NCBI GenBank assembly: GCA_046290675.1
Contig: JBKAHA010000006.1
Coordinates: 310,001-374,000, forward strand
From: Aureliella sp046290675
GTDB taxonomy: Bacteria; Planctomycetota; Planctomycetia; Pirellulales; Pirellulaceae
Reading direction: 5' to 3'
Length of the DNA: 64,000 nucleotides
Positions 1 through 9,429 of the stretch are shown here, piece after piece. Within the stretch, counting starts at the first letter, position 1. Each line of letters opens with the position of its first letter. Under the pieces are notes generated by a model. It did no database searches, had not been told where the DNA came from, and saw nothing but the letters and a program-made list of their open reading frames with translations. The position numbers were made by a program, and so were the translations under genes.

Positions 1-134
1 GCTCGACTTTCGTCATCAGCGTGTAGGCCATGCAAAACAAGATCACAGCCCGCTCCGGCGAGTGACCGTGCAATGGCCGCTCCGACACCTTGGGTTCCAC
101 CGGTAATCAAAGCCGTCCTGCCATTGAGCTTCAT
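1..134 (-). CDS. Short-chain dehydrogenase/reductase, N-terminal fragment cut by the window edge
   Basis: Reading the minus strand from the ATG at 134 gives MKLNGRTALITGGTQGVGAA and continues open to base 1. The TGGTQGVG stretch at about residues 11-18 is the TGxxxGxG dinucleotide-binding motif of classical SDR enzymes, followed by the expected helix and the second beta strand (CDLVLHG). Only about 44 residues lie in the window, so the catalytic Tyr/Lys and the substrate cannot be seen. The start codon faces the PLP decarboxylase start at 204, leaving about 69 bp that must hold both promoters. The family call is firm; the specific reaction is unknown. Confidence 0.8.
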   Translation of the reverse strand, partial: MKLNGRTALITGGTQGVGAAIARSLAGAGCDLVLHGLHADDESR

Positions 135-203
135 TGGGTGCTATCCTTCATCTGTAGCAACGTTGTTACGTCGACCGGATTTTACATCGAATTGTTTCAA
201 GCC

Positions 204-1805
204 ATGCAACGCGACCAATATCAGAAGCTCATCGATACTTTCTTCAAATGGGATCAGGAGGCGATCGTGTCCATTGTGGAGGAGTTATTGAGTGCTGCCG
301 CCGCGGAAGATGCTCTGAACCCTGCCAGCGTCATGTCGCAGAATTATGAGACGGCTCAGGCAAATCCGGAAATCCACATGCTGCCGGGCAATCTCAAAGA
401 CGCGCGGGACGCGATCTTTCCGTACTTTTGGGGCACTGATGGTTGGAATAGCCCATTACATCTTGAAAATGTTCGAGGCCCGGCCAACCACGCTTCGTTA
501 GTCGGTGCTTTTGCTTGTCTGCTCAAAAACCCCAATCTTTGCACGGATCGCTACAGCCAACGCTCCAACGAGCTAGAGGTCAAAGCGGTCACCGCGCTGG
601 CCAATCTGATCTTTTATCACACCCAGGATCCATGGGGAGTATTTACGATCGGAGGGACCATTTCCAATTTTTACGGCGCGAAGATTGGAGTCGAGAAAGT
701 CGTTCCGGGCGTGATGCACGAAGGCATTGGGGCGGAGCGAATCGTTGGCATCTGTTCGGAGGCCAGTCATTATTCGAATCGCACGGTGGCCGGTTGGCTC
801 GGCATTGGTACAAAGAACTTGATCGCGATTCCTACTGACGAGTCGCTGTCGATGCGTATCGATCTGCTGGAAGCCAAGCTGCACGAACTGTACGGCGACG
901 GATGCAAAGTTGCCTACGTGGCGGCGACTTTCGGCACTACGGATGGCTTCGGTATTGATGATTTGCAAGCGATCCGAGACCTCATTGATCGAACTTCGGC
1001 CGAGTACAACCAGCCCGCACCGCAATTGCACGTGGATGCCGCAGTGGGATGGGCACTGACTTTCTTGACCGATTATCCGCTTGAAAAGAATCCGCTGCAG
1101 TTTTCCGAGTCGCTTTCCAAGATCGTGGCTCGAGTCCAAGAGAAGTGTGTTGGGCTGCGGGTGGTTGATAGCGTGACTATTGACTTCCACAAAATGGGAC
1201 GCGGGCATTATCCGTCGAGCGCCTTTATTGTGAATCGGCGTGAGGATCTTCAGTATCTTTCTCGTGATGTGTCTGACACGCCATACTTCTCAGAAGCCGA
1301 CGCGCGACGCGACCCCGCGTTGTTCACGCTCGAGTGCTCCCGTCCTGCATTAGGGCCTTACATCGTGATGGCGTCATTGAATGGAATCGGCCTTACTGGC
1401 TGGCAGATGCTGATGGCACGAAGCCTGGAACTGGCGGACCGTTTGAAACAAGGACTGAAGAAGCTCGAATATTGCCGTGTGTTAAATGAAGATACGGTCG
1501 GAGCCTGCGTGGATTGGTGGGTTCTACCCAAAGGAAGGAATGCTGGGGAGATCTACGATCGTTTGATTGCTGGTGAACTGCCGGCCGAGGAACGAGAACG
1601 CTACTTCAGCGAGATTAAGAGTCTACTTTCGAAACGCGAGAAGATGATGGATCGTCGACACGATGCCCGGCTCGGCTACACCACGAACTACGGTTACAAA
1701 CCCGACGGGATTGAGATACCCGCTTGGAAGGCTGTCTTCTTCAATCCCGCTACATCCGACGAGATCGTCGACCAAGTACTCAAGAGTATCGAGGAAGTCG
1801 CGTAG
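204..1805 (+). CDS. Group II pyridoxal-phosphate-dependent decarboxylase (glutamate/aromatic amino acid decarboxylase-like)
   Basis: A 533-residue fold-type I PLP enzyme of the group II decarboxylase family. Seen in sequence: a GGTISN motif typical of the cofactor phosphate pocket; HVDAA with Asp278, expected to contact the pyridine nitrogen; and DFHKMGRG with Lys330 as the probable Schiff-base lysine. Family members decarboxylate glutamate, aromatic amino acids, cysteine sulfinate or related compounds; the substrate here cannot be read. The ATG at 204 is preferred because the open frame upstream (TTG at 90) has no family-like sequence and would overlap the divergent SDR start. No clear Shine-Dalgarno is present. 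The C-terminus is polar and well formed, so the gene looks intact. Most likely transcribed alone. Confidence 0.82.
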   Translation: MQRDQYQKLIDTFFKWDQEAIVSIVEELLSAAAAEDALNPASVMSQNYETAQANPEIHMLPGNLKDARDAIFPYFWGTDGWNSPLHLENVRGPANHASLVGAFACLLKNPNLCTDRYSQRSNELEVKAVTALANLIFYHTQDPWGVFTIGGTISNFYGAKIGVEKVVPGVMHEGIGAERIVGICSEASHYSNRTVAGWLGIGTKNLIAIPTDESLSMRIDLLEAKLHELYGDGCKVAYVAATFGTTDGFGIDDLQAIRDLIDRTSAEYNQPAPQLHVDAAVGWALTFLTDYPLEKNPLQFSESLSKIVARVQEKCVGLRVVDSVTIDFHKMGRGHYPSSAFIVNRREDLQYLSRDVSDTPYFSEADARRDPALFTLECSRPALGPYIVMASLNGIGLTGWQMLMARSLELADRLKQGLKKLEYCRVLNEDTVGACVDWWVLPKGRNAGEIYDRLIAGELPAEERERYFSEIKSLLSKREKMMDRRHDARLGYTTNYGYKPDGIEIPAWKAVFFNPATSDEIVDQVLKSIEEVA

Positions 1806-1873
1806 AGGGCCAGGGGAAGCTAATCTCTCGTGACTTGACCACGAAGGCTACTTTGCATCAGAATTGCGCTGGG

Positions 1874-1910
1874 TGGAAACACAAGGTTTCCAGTGCAATG
1901 CATTGCACTG
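1874..1910. promoter_or_regulatory. Two adjacent inverted repeats, including a perfect 20-bp palindrome, in the leader of the LRR gene
   Basis: Bases 1891-1910 read CAGTGCAATGCATTGCACTG, identical to their own reverse complement. Just upstream, TGGAAAC (1874-1880) pairs with GTTTCCA (1886-1892) across a 5-base loop. The palindrome ends right before the AGGTG ribosome-binding sequence and ATG of the LRR gene at 1920. It could be a dimeric repressor operator or an RNA hairpin that affects access to the start. No T-run follows, so it is not a standard terminator. The structure is certain; the role is inference. Confidence 0.55.
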
Positions 1911-1919
1911 AGGTGAAAC

Positions 1920-4900
1920 ATGAGTCCGATTGCCAAGCTCCGCGATTGGTGCCATTTTTGGGGATATCGCCTTAAGTTCCATCTATCAATCGGCGGCGTT
2001 AGTGCCTGCCTGATCGGCCTATATGCGATGGTGGCCGTCAGTAGTCCGCAGGACACCGAACTCGAAGCGTGGCTCAAGAAACATGGGGCCGAACTTCAAT
2101 TCCTTCATGACTCAGATGCTAAAGACAATGATCCGATTGTGACTCTCTTGTTGGATCGCACGCGCGGTATTGATCCAGGCTTTGTGCAAGATGGGCTTGC
2201 TGATGAAGATCTTGCGATGCTTCAGAGGATCCCTGCGCTCAATCGGCTGAGCTTGGCCAATCGGCCCAAATACACTGACAAGGGGTTGAGTTATCTTTCG
2301 GGGCTCTCTGAATTGACTGAGCTCAATTTGTCGCATTCGGATCTTAAGGGGTACGGGCTAGGTCATCTGAGCGGACTCAACAATTTAAGGCACGTCGATC
2401 TGTCGTCTTGCCATTGGCTGAACGATGAGTCGGCGAAATACCTTGAGCACCTCGGGCAAGTCCGCTCAATAAGCTTGGATGGAAAATCCAACGAATGGTT
2501 TTCCAACGATATTTGGAAAAGAGCAATCCAAGTCGATCCCAGCTATCACGAACAGTTTTCTATTTCGATGCTGGAACGGCTTCGTGGCGGATTGACGGAT
2601 TCTGGCCTGGCCCATGTTGCAAAGCTCGACAAGCTAACGGAATTATCGCTGGTCAAAACACGAATCACGGACAAGGGCTTGTCGAGGTTGGTAGCGCTCA
2701 AACAGCTTCAGCGGCTGGACCTCAGCCGCACTGCAGTCACCGACGCGGGCTTGAAACACCTCCTGCAACTTAAAGACTTAAGAGCCCTGAAGCTAAACTA
2801 CACCTATGTCAGCGATGTAGGGCTCGCGCACCTTGCGAAGCTACCTCATCTGGAGTCGCTTGAGCTAGTTGGAACAAACATAAGCTCGGACGGAATTCTA
2901 GTGCTCCGGCATTTGGAGTCGCTTAAAACGCTGGCGATTAATTCGACTCGCATGAGCGACGAAACGTTAGAGCACCTAAGGCATTTCCAAAACCTGGAGC
3001 AGGTCTCGTTGTCTGGGTATCGGCACTCCTTCAAGGGACTGATCCGGCTGTCGAGAGAGAATCCGAGGCTTGAACTCTTCGACCTACTCGTCGATTCCGG
3101 GCTGGCAAGTTTGGGGATCGATGGCCAAACAGTGAGCCTGGATTTGAAGGAGCAATCTGTCGGTAAGGCCGAACTTGCAGTGGTCGCAAGTCTTCGTGAC
3201 ATCGAATCACTGGATGTCTCCAATTCAACAGTTGGCGACGAAGCGCTCAAGGTGATCTCGCAAATGCCAAAGTTGAACTACCTTAATCTGATCGGCTCGC
3301 GTGTTACCAGTGAGGGGTTAGATCAATTGCAGGGCACCAGGCTTACTCGGCTACCAATAGGCGAATCAACCCTGTCATTTGCAGCCGCGATGAAACTTCT
3401 CACAGACCGTCAAGGCCTGAGCGTTCAGGAGGCTTTAAAGGCGATTGGTGTTTTTCCTTATGGAGATCGCATGCCAACTGAGGTCGACTGTCGCGCTATC
3501 CGACTCGCCGGTACGGATCTCGCGAAGTTAAGCCAGTTCAAGCCAATGACGAAGCTGTTGCTACCCAAAATGCGAATCTCGGAGTCTGACTATGGCGATC
3601 TCGCATCCTTACCCGTGCTTCGTCAACTCTGGCTACGTGGTGCCCGCGTTACTGCTCAAGCGGTCGAGTTACTTGGAAGTCAGACATCGATTCGAGAGCT
3701 ATTCGCCACCGACTGTGAGATGGATGCCCAAGCTCTCGCAGCATTCAAGACGCTGCCGAATCTTGAGGTTTTGAATTTGAGTGGAACTCTAAAACGCGAC
3801 TCTGATTTCAAATTGATGGCGGTACCTGACAGCTTGCATACCCTAATTCTGGATAGCCAGATCGTTTCGACATCGCGATTGAAGGAACTGAAGAAGCGGT
3901 ATCCTGGCGTCCAAGTCATTCTCAGTCAGAAAATGGCGATTGAGGCAATCCGAGGAACGTCGAGGGAATTCTCGACGTTGCCGCAGGGCTATCACAGAAC
4001 TCGGGAAATGGGGGCAATCCGGACGGAAGTCGCCGAGAGTCCGCTTATTGAGACATACGGAGATGCGTTCTTCGAGCAGGCAACTTCCGTTATGGTTCGC
4101 GATGAGAACAGTGCGGAATCGATCGAATGGCTGCGACACCTCCCCACGCTCAGGAGAGCCAATGTCGAAAGCACGCACGATATGACAGCGACTTTGGCCG
4201 CCCTGGCGGCACTACCGAAACTGGAGGAAATCAGTCTTTATCGGACGAATACCAACGATGATGACTTGAGGGCATTGGCATCGGCTGATCAACTGCAGTC
4301 ACTTGACTTGCAACGATCTAAGATCACTGACGCTGGTTTAGTCCACCTCAAGGATCTCGGAAGACTTAGGGTACTTCGGTTAGGCGGGTATGGAACAGAG
4401 ATTCGCGATGAGGGATTTTCCTATATAGCAAAGCTGACCAATCTCGAGGAGCTCATCATTAACCGCACTTCGATTACCGATGCAAGTTTGGACCACGTGG
4501 CACGCCTGAAGAAATTGCGGGTACTCAGCATGAGAGAAGTGCGAGTGGACGAGGGGTTATCCGTCTTGCCGAGTCTCACCAAGCTGGAAAGGCTCGACCT
4601 GGACTATACCAATCTGTCGGACGAGACCGTGGATCAGTGGGAAGCACTTCCAGATCTTAGGTCCTTTAGTGCCGCACAGACGATGTTGTCGAAGCGCGGG
4701 GTTGCGCGAATACAGTCGCTTGCTCCGAACAGTCGATTTCGAACTCCCCAGGTCTACATGACGAGTGAGTCCAGGCAGGCGTTAAAGCCTTTGTTGATGT
4801 TTGGAGCTGGTCATTCTCGCGACTCGCAAGAGCAAGTCTACAAACTTGATCTGCGGCCGCTGAAGTCACTAGACGCAGTTTGGGGCAGCGTTGAGAGACT

Positions 4901-5444
4901 GCGTGACACGCTCACTGAAATTTTGATAGGTGCGCACGCTAACGATGAGCTCATCGACAAGATAGCCACTTTTCCCGTTGTTGATTCGCTCGATTTATCT
5001 GCGGGCCATATCTCGACGAGTGGTCTGGTACGACTTAGCGAAATGCCGGAGCTTACAGTACTGAAACTCGCCGGGTGCAAATTGGGTGAGGGAGATTGGG
5101 AGGTAATTGGGAAGCTTGATCAACTCGAGTCACTCAACTTGAATGGATGCGAGTTTGGCTCGGCTCGGCTTGAGCCCGTATCTAGTTTGCAGAATCTCAA
5201 GAAGCTTTTTCTCACAGGCGCGAGCATCATGGGTGATGACCTTGAGAGCCTCAAGAAGCTGGCTAACCTCGAGCATCTTTCGCTAGCCCGAACGGAAGTC
5301 TCCCAGGAATCAATCCAGTGGATCCAGCAGTTGAAAGAGTTGAAATCCCTGTACCTGGTCGATTCACCGCTTAGTCGAAACGGCCAGGCTCTGGAAGAAC
5401 TGCAGAGGCTCATGCCTGACTGCAAAATAACGACTGCAGATTGA
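1920..5444 (+). CDS. Large membrane-anchored or secreted leucine-rich-repeat protein
   Basis: A 1174-residue protein. Residues 1-20 are hydrophilic and basic, followed by a hydrophobic segment at about 22-42 (SIGGVSACLIGLYAMVAV) that is either an uncleaved signal or an N-terminal anchor. The rest consists of degenerate leucine-rich repeats of the LxxLxxLxLxxTxITDxGL type, clearest at residues 110-160, 220-380, 810-920 and 1040-1160, with less regular stretches between. No kinase, peptidase or cell-wall anchor motif is visible. LRR arrays bind proteins; the partner is unknown. The ATG at 1920 has AGGTG 5 bases upstream, supporting this start. It ends before a bidirectional terminator shared with the convergent SMC-like gene. 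Confidence 0.8.
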   Translation: MSPIAKLRDWCHFWGYRLKFHLSIGGVSACLIGLYAMVAVSSPQDTELEAWLKKHGAELQFLHDSDAKDNDPIVTLLLDRTRGIDPGFVQDGLADEDLAMLQRIPALNRLSLANRPKYTDKGLSYLSGLSELTELNLSHSDLKGYGLGHLSGLNNLRHVDLSSCHWLNDESAKYLEHLGQVRSISLDGKSNEWFSNDIWKRAIQVDPSYHEQFSISMLERLRGGLTDSGLAHVAKLDKLTELSLVKTRITDKGLSRLVALKQLQRLDLSRTAVTDAGLKHLLQLKDLRALKLNYTYVSDVGLAHLAKLPHLESLELVGTNISSDGILVLRHLESLKTLAINSTRMSDETLEHLRHFQNLEQVSLSGYRHSFKGLIRLSRENPRLELFDLLVDSGLASLGIDGQTVSLDLKEQSVGKAELAVVASLRDIESLDVSNSTVGDEALKVISQMPKLNYLNLIGSRVTSEGLDQLQGTRLTRLPIGESTLSFAAAMKLLTDRQGLSVQEALKAIGVFPYGDRMPTEVDCRAIRLAGTDLAKLSQFKPMTKLLLPKMRISESDYGDLASLPVLRQLWLRGARVTAQAVELLGSQTSIRELFATDCEMDAQALAAFKTLPNLEVLNLSGTLKRDSDFKLMAVPDSLHTLILDSQIVSTSRLKELKKRYPGVQVILSQKMAIEAIRGTSREFSTLPQGYHRTREMGAIRTEVAESPLIETYGDAFFEQATSVMVRDENSAESIEWLRHLPTLRRANVESTHDMTATLAALAALPKLEEISLYRTNTNDDDLRALASADQLQSLDLQRSKITDAGLVHLKDLGRLRVLRLGGYGTEIRDEGFSYIAKLTNLEELIINRTSITDASLDHVARLKKLRVLSMREVRVDEGLSVLPSLTKLERLDLDYTNLSDETVDQWEALPDLRSFSAAQTMLSKRGVARIQSLAPNSRFRTPQVYMTSESRQALKPLLMFGAGHSRDSQEQVYKLDLRPLKSLDAVWGSVERLRDTLTEILIGAHANDELIDKIATFPVVDSLDLSAGHISTSGLVRLSEMPELTVLKLAGCKLGEGDWEVIGKLDQLESLNLNGCEFGSARLEPVSSLQNLKKLFLTGASIMGDDLESLKKLANLEHLSLARTEVSQESIQWIQQLKELKSLYLVDSPLSRNGQALEELQRLMPDCKITTAD

Positions 5445-5646
5445 GTCCATTGCTGGAGTTTCGCTACCACAAAAACACCCACATGATCGTAAAGTGCGTC
5501 CTCCGACGCATTGCGATTCTCAGGAGCTGCTCGTTCTTTCCTGGATCCACGCAATTCTACCAACACCAGCGAGCAGAGCTTCGGCGTTCATCCAATTCGG
5601 ATTCAGGGTATGAGAGACTATACAGCAGATAGAAGTAGTCGACACG

Positions 5647-5681
5647 AAAAATGCCGTTGGACGGGAGTCCAACGGCATTTT
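5647..5681. terminator. Bidirectional intrinsic terminator between convergent genes
   Basis: A 15-bp perfect stem, AAAATGCCGTTGGAC pairing with GTCCAACGGCATTTT around a GGGA loop. It is flanked by A-runs on the left and T-runs on the right, so it can work in both directions. It sits between the 3' ends of the LRR gene (+) and the SMC-like ATPase gene (-). Confidence 0.85.
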
Positions 5682-5687
5682 GTATTT

Positions 5688-5724
5688 GGGGTCGATGGGG
5701 TCGATGGGGTCGATGGGGTCGCTG
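5688..5724. repeat. 9-bp tandem repeat (GGGGTCGAT), about four copies
   Basis: The unit GGGGTCGAT occurs three times in a row, followed by GGGGTCGCT. It lies just after the terminator and about 25 bases from the stop codon of the minus-strand SMC-like gene. It looks like slippage-prone simple sequence; no function is apparent. Confidence 0.75.
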
Positions 5725-5748
5725 AATCGCGTTCAGCCGCTTTTCGAT

Positions 5749-8700
5749 TTAGGCTGTCGCGATTTCGCGGCTGTTAGAGGCCCAGGCGATCCAGTCGTTG
5801 ACTTCTTCAAGGTCGGGTTCCTTGCTGCCGCGAAGGATGCGTTGCCCCTCTTTGCTTCCGGCAACTTTGCCGACGTCTGCAAGGAGTGCTTCAGCATCCA
5901 TCAACGCAACACTTTCTGGAGAAGTGATCTCGCAAGCAACTAGCAACTGAGCATCGTGGCCACGTAGATTGGGAATCCGGCAAACCAAACGAGCTTGGTT
6001 CTGCCAGGCGAGCACCGTTTCCTCGTCCACGCGGCGATTGTCCAACTGTTCAGCGAGCGTTGCCGCGTCCGCTTCGAGCAAGTCCGAAACCGTTTCGACT
6101 CCATGCTCTTCCAGTCGCGAAGCCATGCGAGGTCCAATGGATGGTGCGTCGACTACCGGGCTGGCCAGTTCCAAGTAGAACTTCCACTTGGTTTCCTCCG
6201 AGGATGAGTCGACTTCGGTTTCCACAGATTCGCTACGAGCCTTCTGACGCTCGGTGCCGCTGCGTTCGACGGAGCCGTTACGAGACGAGTAAGATCTTTG
6301 ACTGCTACGCTCTGATCGACCACGTCCCGAGCTTCGAGAAGTACGCGATGAGCTGTGGCTGTTGCCGTTGCGCTCATAACGTCGGTAGCCATCTCGACGG
6401 CCATTTTCCGAATCTCGTTCCTCGTAGCCGTAGGAATCATATTCTCGGTCATCCGCGTCGTAGTTGCGGTCGTATCCGTCTAGTACGCGACGTCGATTGG
6501 TGTAGCCGCGACGATTGGACGACCGAACGCTACGGCCTCGTGATCCGTTGGAGTATGGGTTGTATCGTTCTGGATCGCCTTCGCCAAAGCCGTTGAATCG
6601 GCCTAGGCGATCGCTACCGCCTTTCGCTGCGGTAATCCAAGCTGTGATGCGAGACAATTCGTAGCTGCTGCCGCTGCGAAGGATCTGTCGTCCACGGTCC
6701 GTGTTGAGGAAGTACTCAACTCGATCGAGGAGTTGGCTGGGGTGCATGTTGGCCAGCTGCTGTGCGTCTCGAATTCCGGCGCCAACGATGATTCTGGCAT
6801 CGAAAGGACGCAAGTTGGGCACGTTGCAGAGCAAAATTGCTATGGATTGCCAAGTGCCAATCGTGGCATCGGAGACTCCGCGAACTCGAATCTCACTGGC
6901 AAGCCACACTGGATCTACATCGAGCAGATCGCCAATGCGGTCGACGCCGCAGCCTCGACAACGAACCGCTAGATCCGGGTCGATGGCGGGCAAGTCTTCA
7001 ACGAGTGAGTTTTCGCTGAGATAGTACTGGCTACTGCTGGTGCGAGTGTGTGTCACCACGGGCTGACGCCATTTGTCAGCTTCATGATCGTTGGCAGCTG
7101 CGGCCAAGAGCCGATTGGGGTCGTCTGCGGCCGGCGCCGGCTGCATCACTGCGGTCATGTTGCCAATCCATCCGCCTTGAGCTCGAACGTATTCAGTGAC
7201 GTTCGTTTCGGACGTGAGCAAGAGGATTTGCTGGTGCTTGTTGGCAATGATCGACAGGTATCCTATGGCCGAAGCTTGTAGGGCCGAAGGCATATTGTCC
7301 AGTGACTCGTCGAGTACCAGAGGAATGGACTCGCCACGCTGAGTCAGGGTTTCGACAATGGCTAGACGCATTGCCAGGCGAATGATCTCGGCTGGCACGG
7401 CTTGACGTGTGGTCGTGTGATTGGATGTCGACGCAGAGCTTTCGCTGACCACCCCATCGACGAGGTCGTAGCGTCGGCCAGTGGTGTCGCTGTGGTAGTC
7501 TGCTAGCCGGTTTGTGGGGGAGACCACTGGTGCGCGGTACTGGCTCATCAGCTCGGCGATATGTCGGTGGACGGAGTCGCGGAACGCGCTGTGCTGAACT
7601 ACCGGAGTTGCATTTCGAAGTTGGCTTCGTACTTCTTCTAATTCGGCAGTCAGCCGGTCGGCGTCGGCAATCGCGGCTAAATCACTGGCGACTTGTTGTA
7701 GGTCGTATTGGATCTCCGCTTCAGTGCGTCCACCAGGTTCTGCCTTGCGTGCCACGACGCCGCGTCGGTGGATGTCGGCATCGCGTATTTGGCGGCGGCA
7801 CTCATCGGCTCGAACGCTGGCGGCGGTCCTGGCTTTTTTGAGTGCCTCGATGCTGTCTAGCATCTGTTCTCTAGTCGTGGAATCGATTCCTGCAGGTCGA
7901 GTCGCCGAATTACTTTCTTCGCTTAGAAGCCAGTCATGGAAACTAGGGTGGTCGTGGCACTGACACCATTCACCAAACGCCAATGTGAGCTGCTCAAGCG
8001 ACACGTGGTGCTCGTTGGCAATGCGTCTTAGCAACGCGGAACGTTCGTCGATCAGTTTTTCAACGCTATGCAGCAACTCTTGCTCGCAACGCTTGAGTTG
8101 GGCCGCTTGGGCTTTCAGCGTTTCCGTTGCGGCGTTCGCTTCTCGACGAGACAGCTGTTGGCAGACTTCGTGCAAGTCTTTTTGCATACTGCGAAGGGTT
8201 TCCGGCAAAGCCGACGCATCGGGCAAATACGTTGGGTGCCCAACGTAGGTCCGACCCGAGAGGTCTCGGTAGACGCCGTGTGAGCTGGGGACTTCGTTCG
8301 GGCGAAAACCAGTTCCGGCGACTGCGGCGGAAGCGGATCGGTAGTCGTATCCGGGCACAGAAGTGTATTGATCGACAAGGAGATCTAACTGCTGACGCGT
8401 GCTAATGATCTGGGCTTCCAGTGATCGCATCGGGGCACGCGGATCGGGTTCTTTCGACGTAGCGAGTTGATCACCGATTTGCTTGTCGAGCCGAGCATCG
8501 GTGGCGTTGTATTCAATCGTTTCGCGATGCGAACGCAGGTCACGGAGTGTCTGTCGCCAGCGAGTCAGCCGGTCGTCCAGATCTTGTAATTGCTTTCGGT
8601 AGGAGTCGCCAACCACCGCTGCGGTCGGATCCAGCTCCAGCATCTTGAGCTCAGATTCCTTGCTCGCGATTTCGCGATCCAGTCGTTCCACTTCCGCAAG

Positions 8701-9429
8701 CGTTGCCTGGAGGTCGCGGTCAAGCACGCCATAGCGTTCATCGATTCTGCGGACCTCGACGCCCTGTCCTTCGTATCGAAGTGTCTGGCCCGTTGCATGG
8801 AGTGCGTGTAGCTCCGCTTCCAAATTCTGTTGACGCTGACGCAAGACTTCGCGATTGCCGCGTAGACGTCCAAGCCGCTCTAGCTGAACAACGAGTTCGT
8901 GTTCGCGTGCGGCGAGTGCATCGCGGTCATGCGTGTTCGTATTGTCTTGGGTATCTATTCCCAGCCGCTGTGCCAATTGCTCGAGCGCCGCCTCGGTGTC
9001 GTAGTTTCCAACCGCGGCTGCCAGGCCAACGAATGCTTCGCGTTGAACAGGAGTTAGGTTTGAGTTTCCGATCTGGTCATCGACTCGGCCATCCCAACGG
9101 GTCTGCGTGTGTCCCGCGTAGGAAGAATCCGTCCGCAGGTGATCAAAGCGTATGCGTCCGTTCCGATCGGTGACAACTCGGTACTGGTAGCCGCGATTTT
9201 CGATTTCCGCGGCTCCTGCCATGTTGGGGTCGGAAGCCGACCAAACGGGCGCGGGGTACGAGTGCGACCGATTCTGGTTTTCCTCGGCGACCATTCTTAG
9301 CCAGTGCAGAAGCGTGGTTTTACCTGCACCCTGGGGGCCGTAGATGGCATTCAGTCCGGCGCTGATTGGGCCGAGCTGGATACGTTGCTGAATTCCGTGA
9401 CGTTCCACGTCGATGCTGATTAGACGCAT
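5749..9429 (-). CDS. SMC/Rad50-like coiled-coil ATPase with two C-terminal DUF4332 domains
   Basis: 1226 residues. Walker A GPQGAGKT is at residues 31-38. Long Gln/Glu/Arg/Leu-rich coiled-coil stretches follow up to about residue 640, with a CQCHDH cluster near residues 487-494 midway that could be hook-like. Walker B is in VLDES near residue 707, followed by LDNMPSA. A canonical LSGG signature is not obvious; AVPAEIIRLAMRLA occupies that place. Residues about 810-925 and 1088-1226 form two related copies of a helix-hairpin-helix type domain (DUF4332). Between them, about 943-1080 is a disordered Arg/Ser/Tyr/Gly-rich linker. The family suggests DNA-end binding, repair or chromosome organisation; the precise role is unknown. 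The start at 9429 has AGGAGG 6 bases upstream; a longer open frame to 9558 is rejected. Confidence 0.8.
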   Translation of the reverse strand: MRLISIDVERHGIQQRIQLGPISAGLNAIYGPQGAGKTTLLHWLRMVAEENQNRSHSYPAPVWSASDPNMAGAAEIENRGYQYRVVTDRNGRIRFDHLRTDSSYAGHTQTRWDGRVDDQIGNSNLTPVQREAFVGLAAAVGNYDTEAALEQLAQRLGIDTQDNTNTHDRDALAAREHELVVQLERLGRLRGNREVLRQRQQNLEAELHALHATGQTLRYEGQGVEVRRIDERYGVLDRDLQATLAEVERLDREIASKESELKMLELDPTAAVVGDSYRKQLQDLDDRLTRWRQTLRDLRSHRETIEYNATDARLDKQIGDQLATSKEPDPRAPMRSLEAQIISTRQQLDLLVDQYTSVPGYDYRSASAAVAGTGFRPNEVPSSHGVYRDLSGRTYVGHPTYLPDASALPETLRSMQKDLHEVCQQLSRREANAATETLKAQAAQLKRCEQELLHSVEKLIDERSALLRRIANEHHVSLEQLTLAFGEWCQCHDHPSFHDWLLSEESNSATRPAGIDSTTREQMLDSIEALKKARTAASVRADECRRQIRDADIHRRGVVARKAEPGGRTEAEIQYDLQQVASDLAAIADADRLTAELEEVRSQLRNATPVVQHSAFRDSVHRHIAELMSQYRAPVVSPTNRLADYHSDTTGRRYDLVDGVVSESSASTSNHTTTRQAVPAEIIRLAMRLAIVETLTQRGESIPLVLDESLDNMPSALQASAIGYLSIIANKHQQILLLTSETNVTEYVRAQGGWIGNMTAVMQPAPAADDPNRLLAAAANDHEADKWRQPVVTHTRTSSSQYYLSENSLVEDLPAIDPDLAVRCRGCGVDRIGDLLDVDPVWLASEIRVRGVSDATIGTWQSIAILLCNVPNLRPFDARIIVGAGIRDAQQLANMHPSQLLDRVEYFLNTDRGRQILRSGSSYELSRITAWITAAKGGSDRLGRFNGFGEGDPERYNPYSNGSRGRSVRSSNRRGYTNRRRVLDGYDRNYDADDREYDSYGYEERDSENGRRDGYRRYERNGNSHSSSRTSRSSGRGRSERSSQRSYSSRNGSVERSGTERQKARSESVETEVDSSSEETKWKFYLELASPVVDAPSIGPRMASRLEEHGVETVSDLLEADAATLAEQLDNRRVDEETVLAWQNQARLVCRIPNLRGHDAQLLVACEITSPESVALMDAEALLADVGKVAGSKEGQRILRGSKEPDLEEVNDWIAWASNSREIATA

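Noticed and set aside
573..1208. 211-residue antisense frame in the PLP decarboxylase gene
   Set aside because: It is a shadow of a well-supported gene; the translation shows no domain.
5688..5724. GGGGTCGAT repeats as a coding Gly-Val-Asp repeat
   Set aside because: The frame that reads this way is short, starts in a non-coding region and crosses the terminator.
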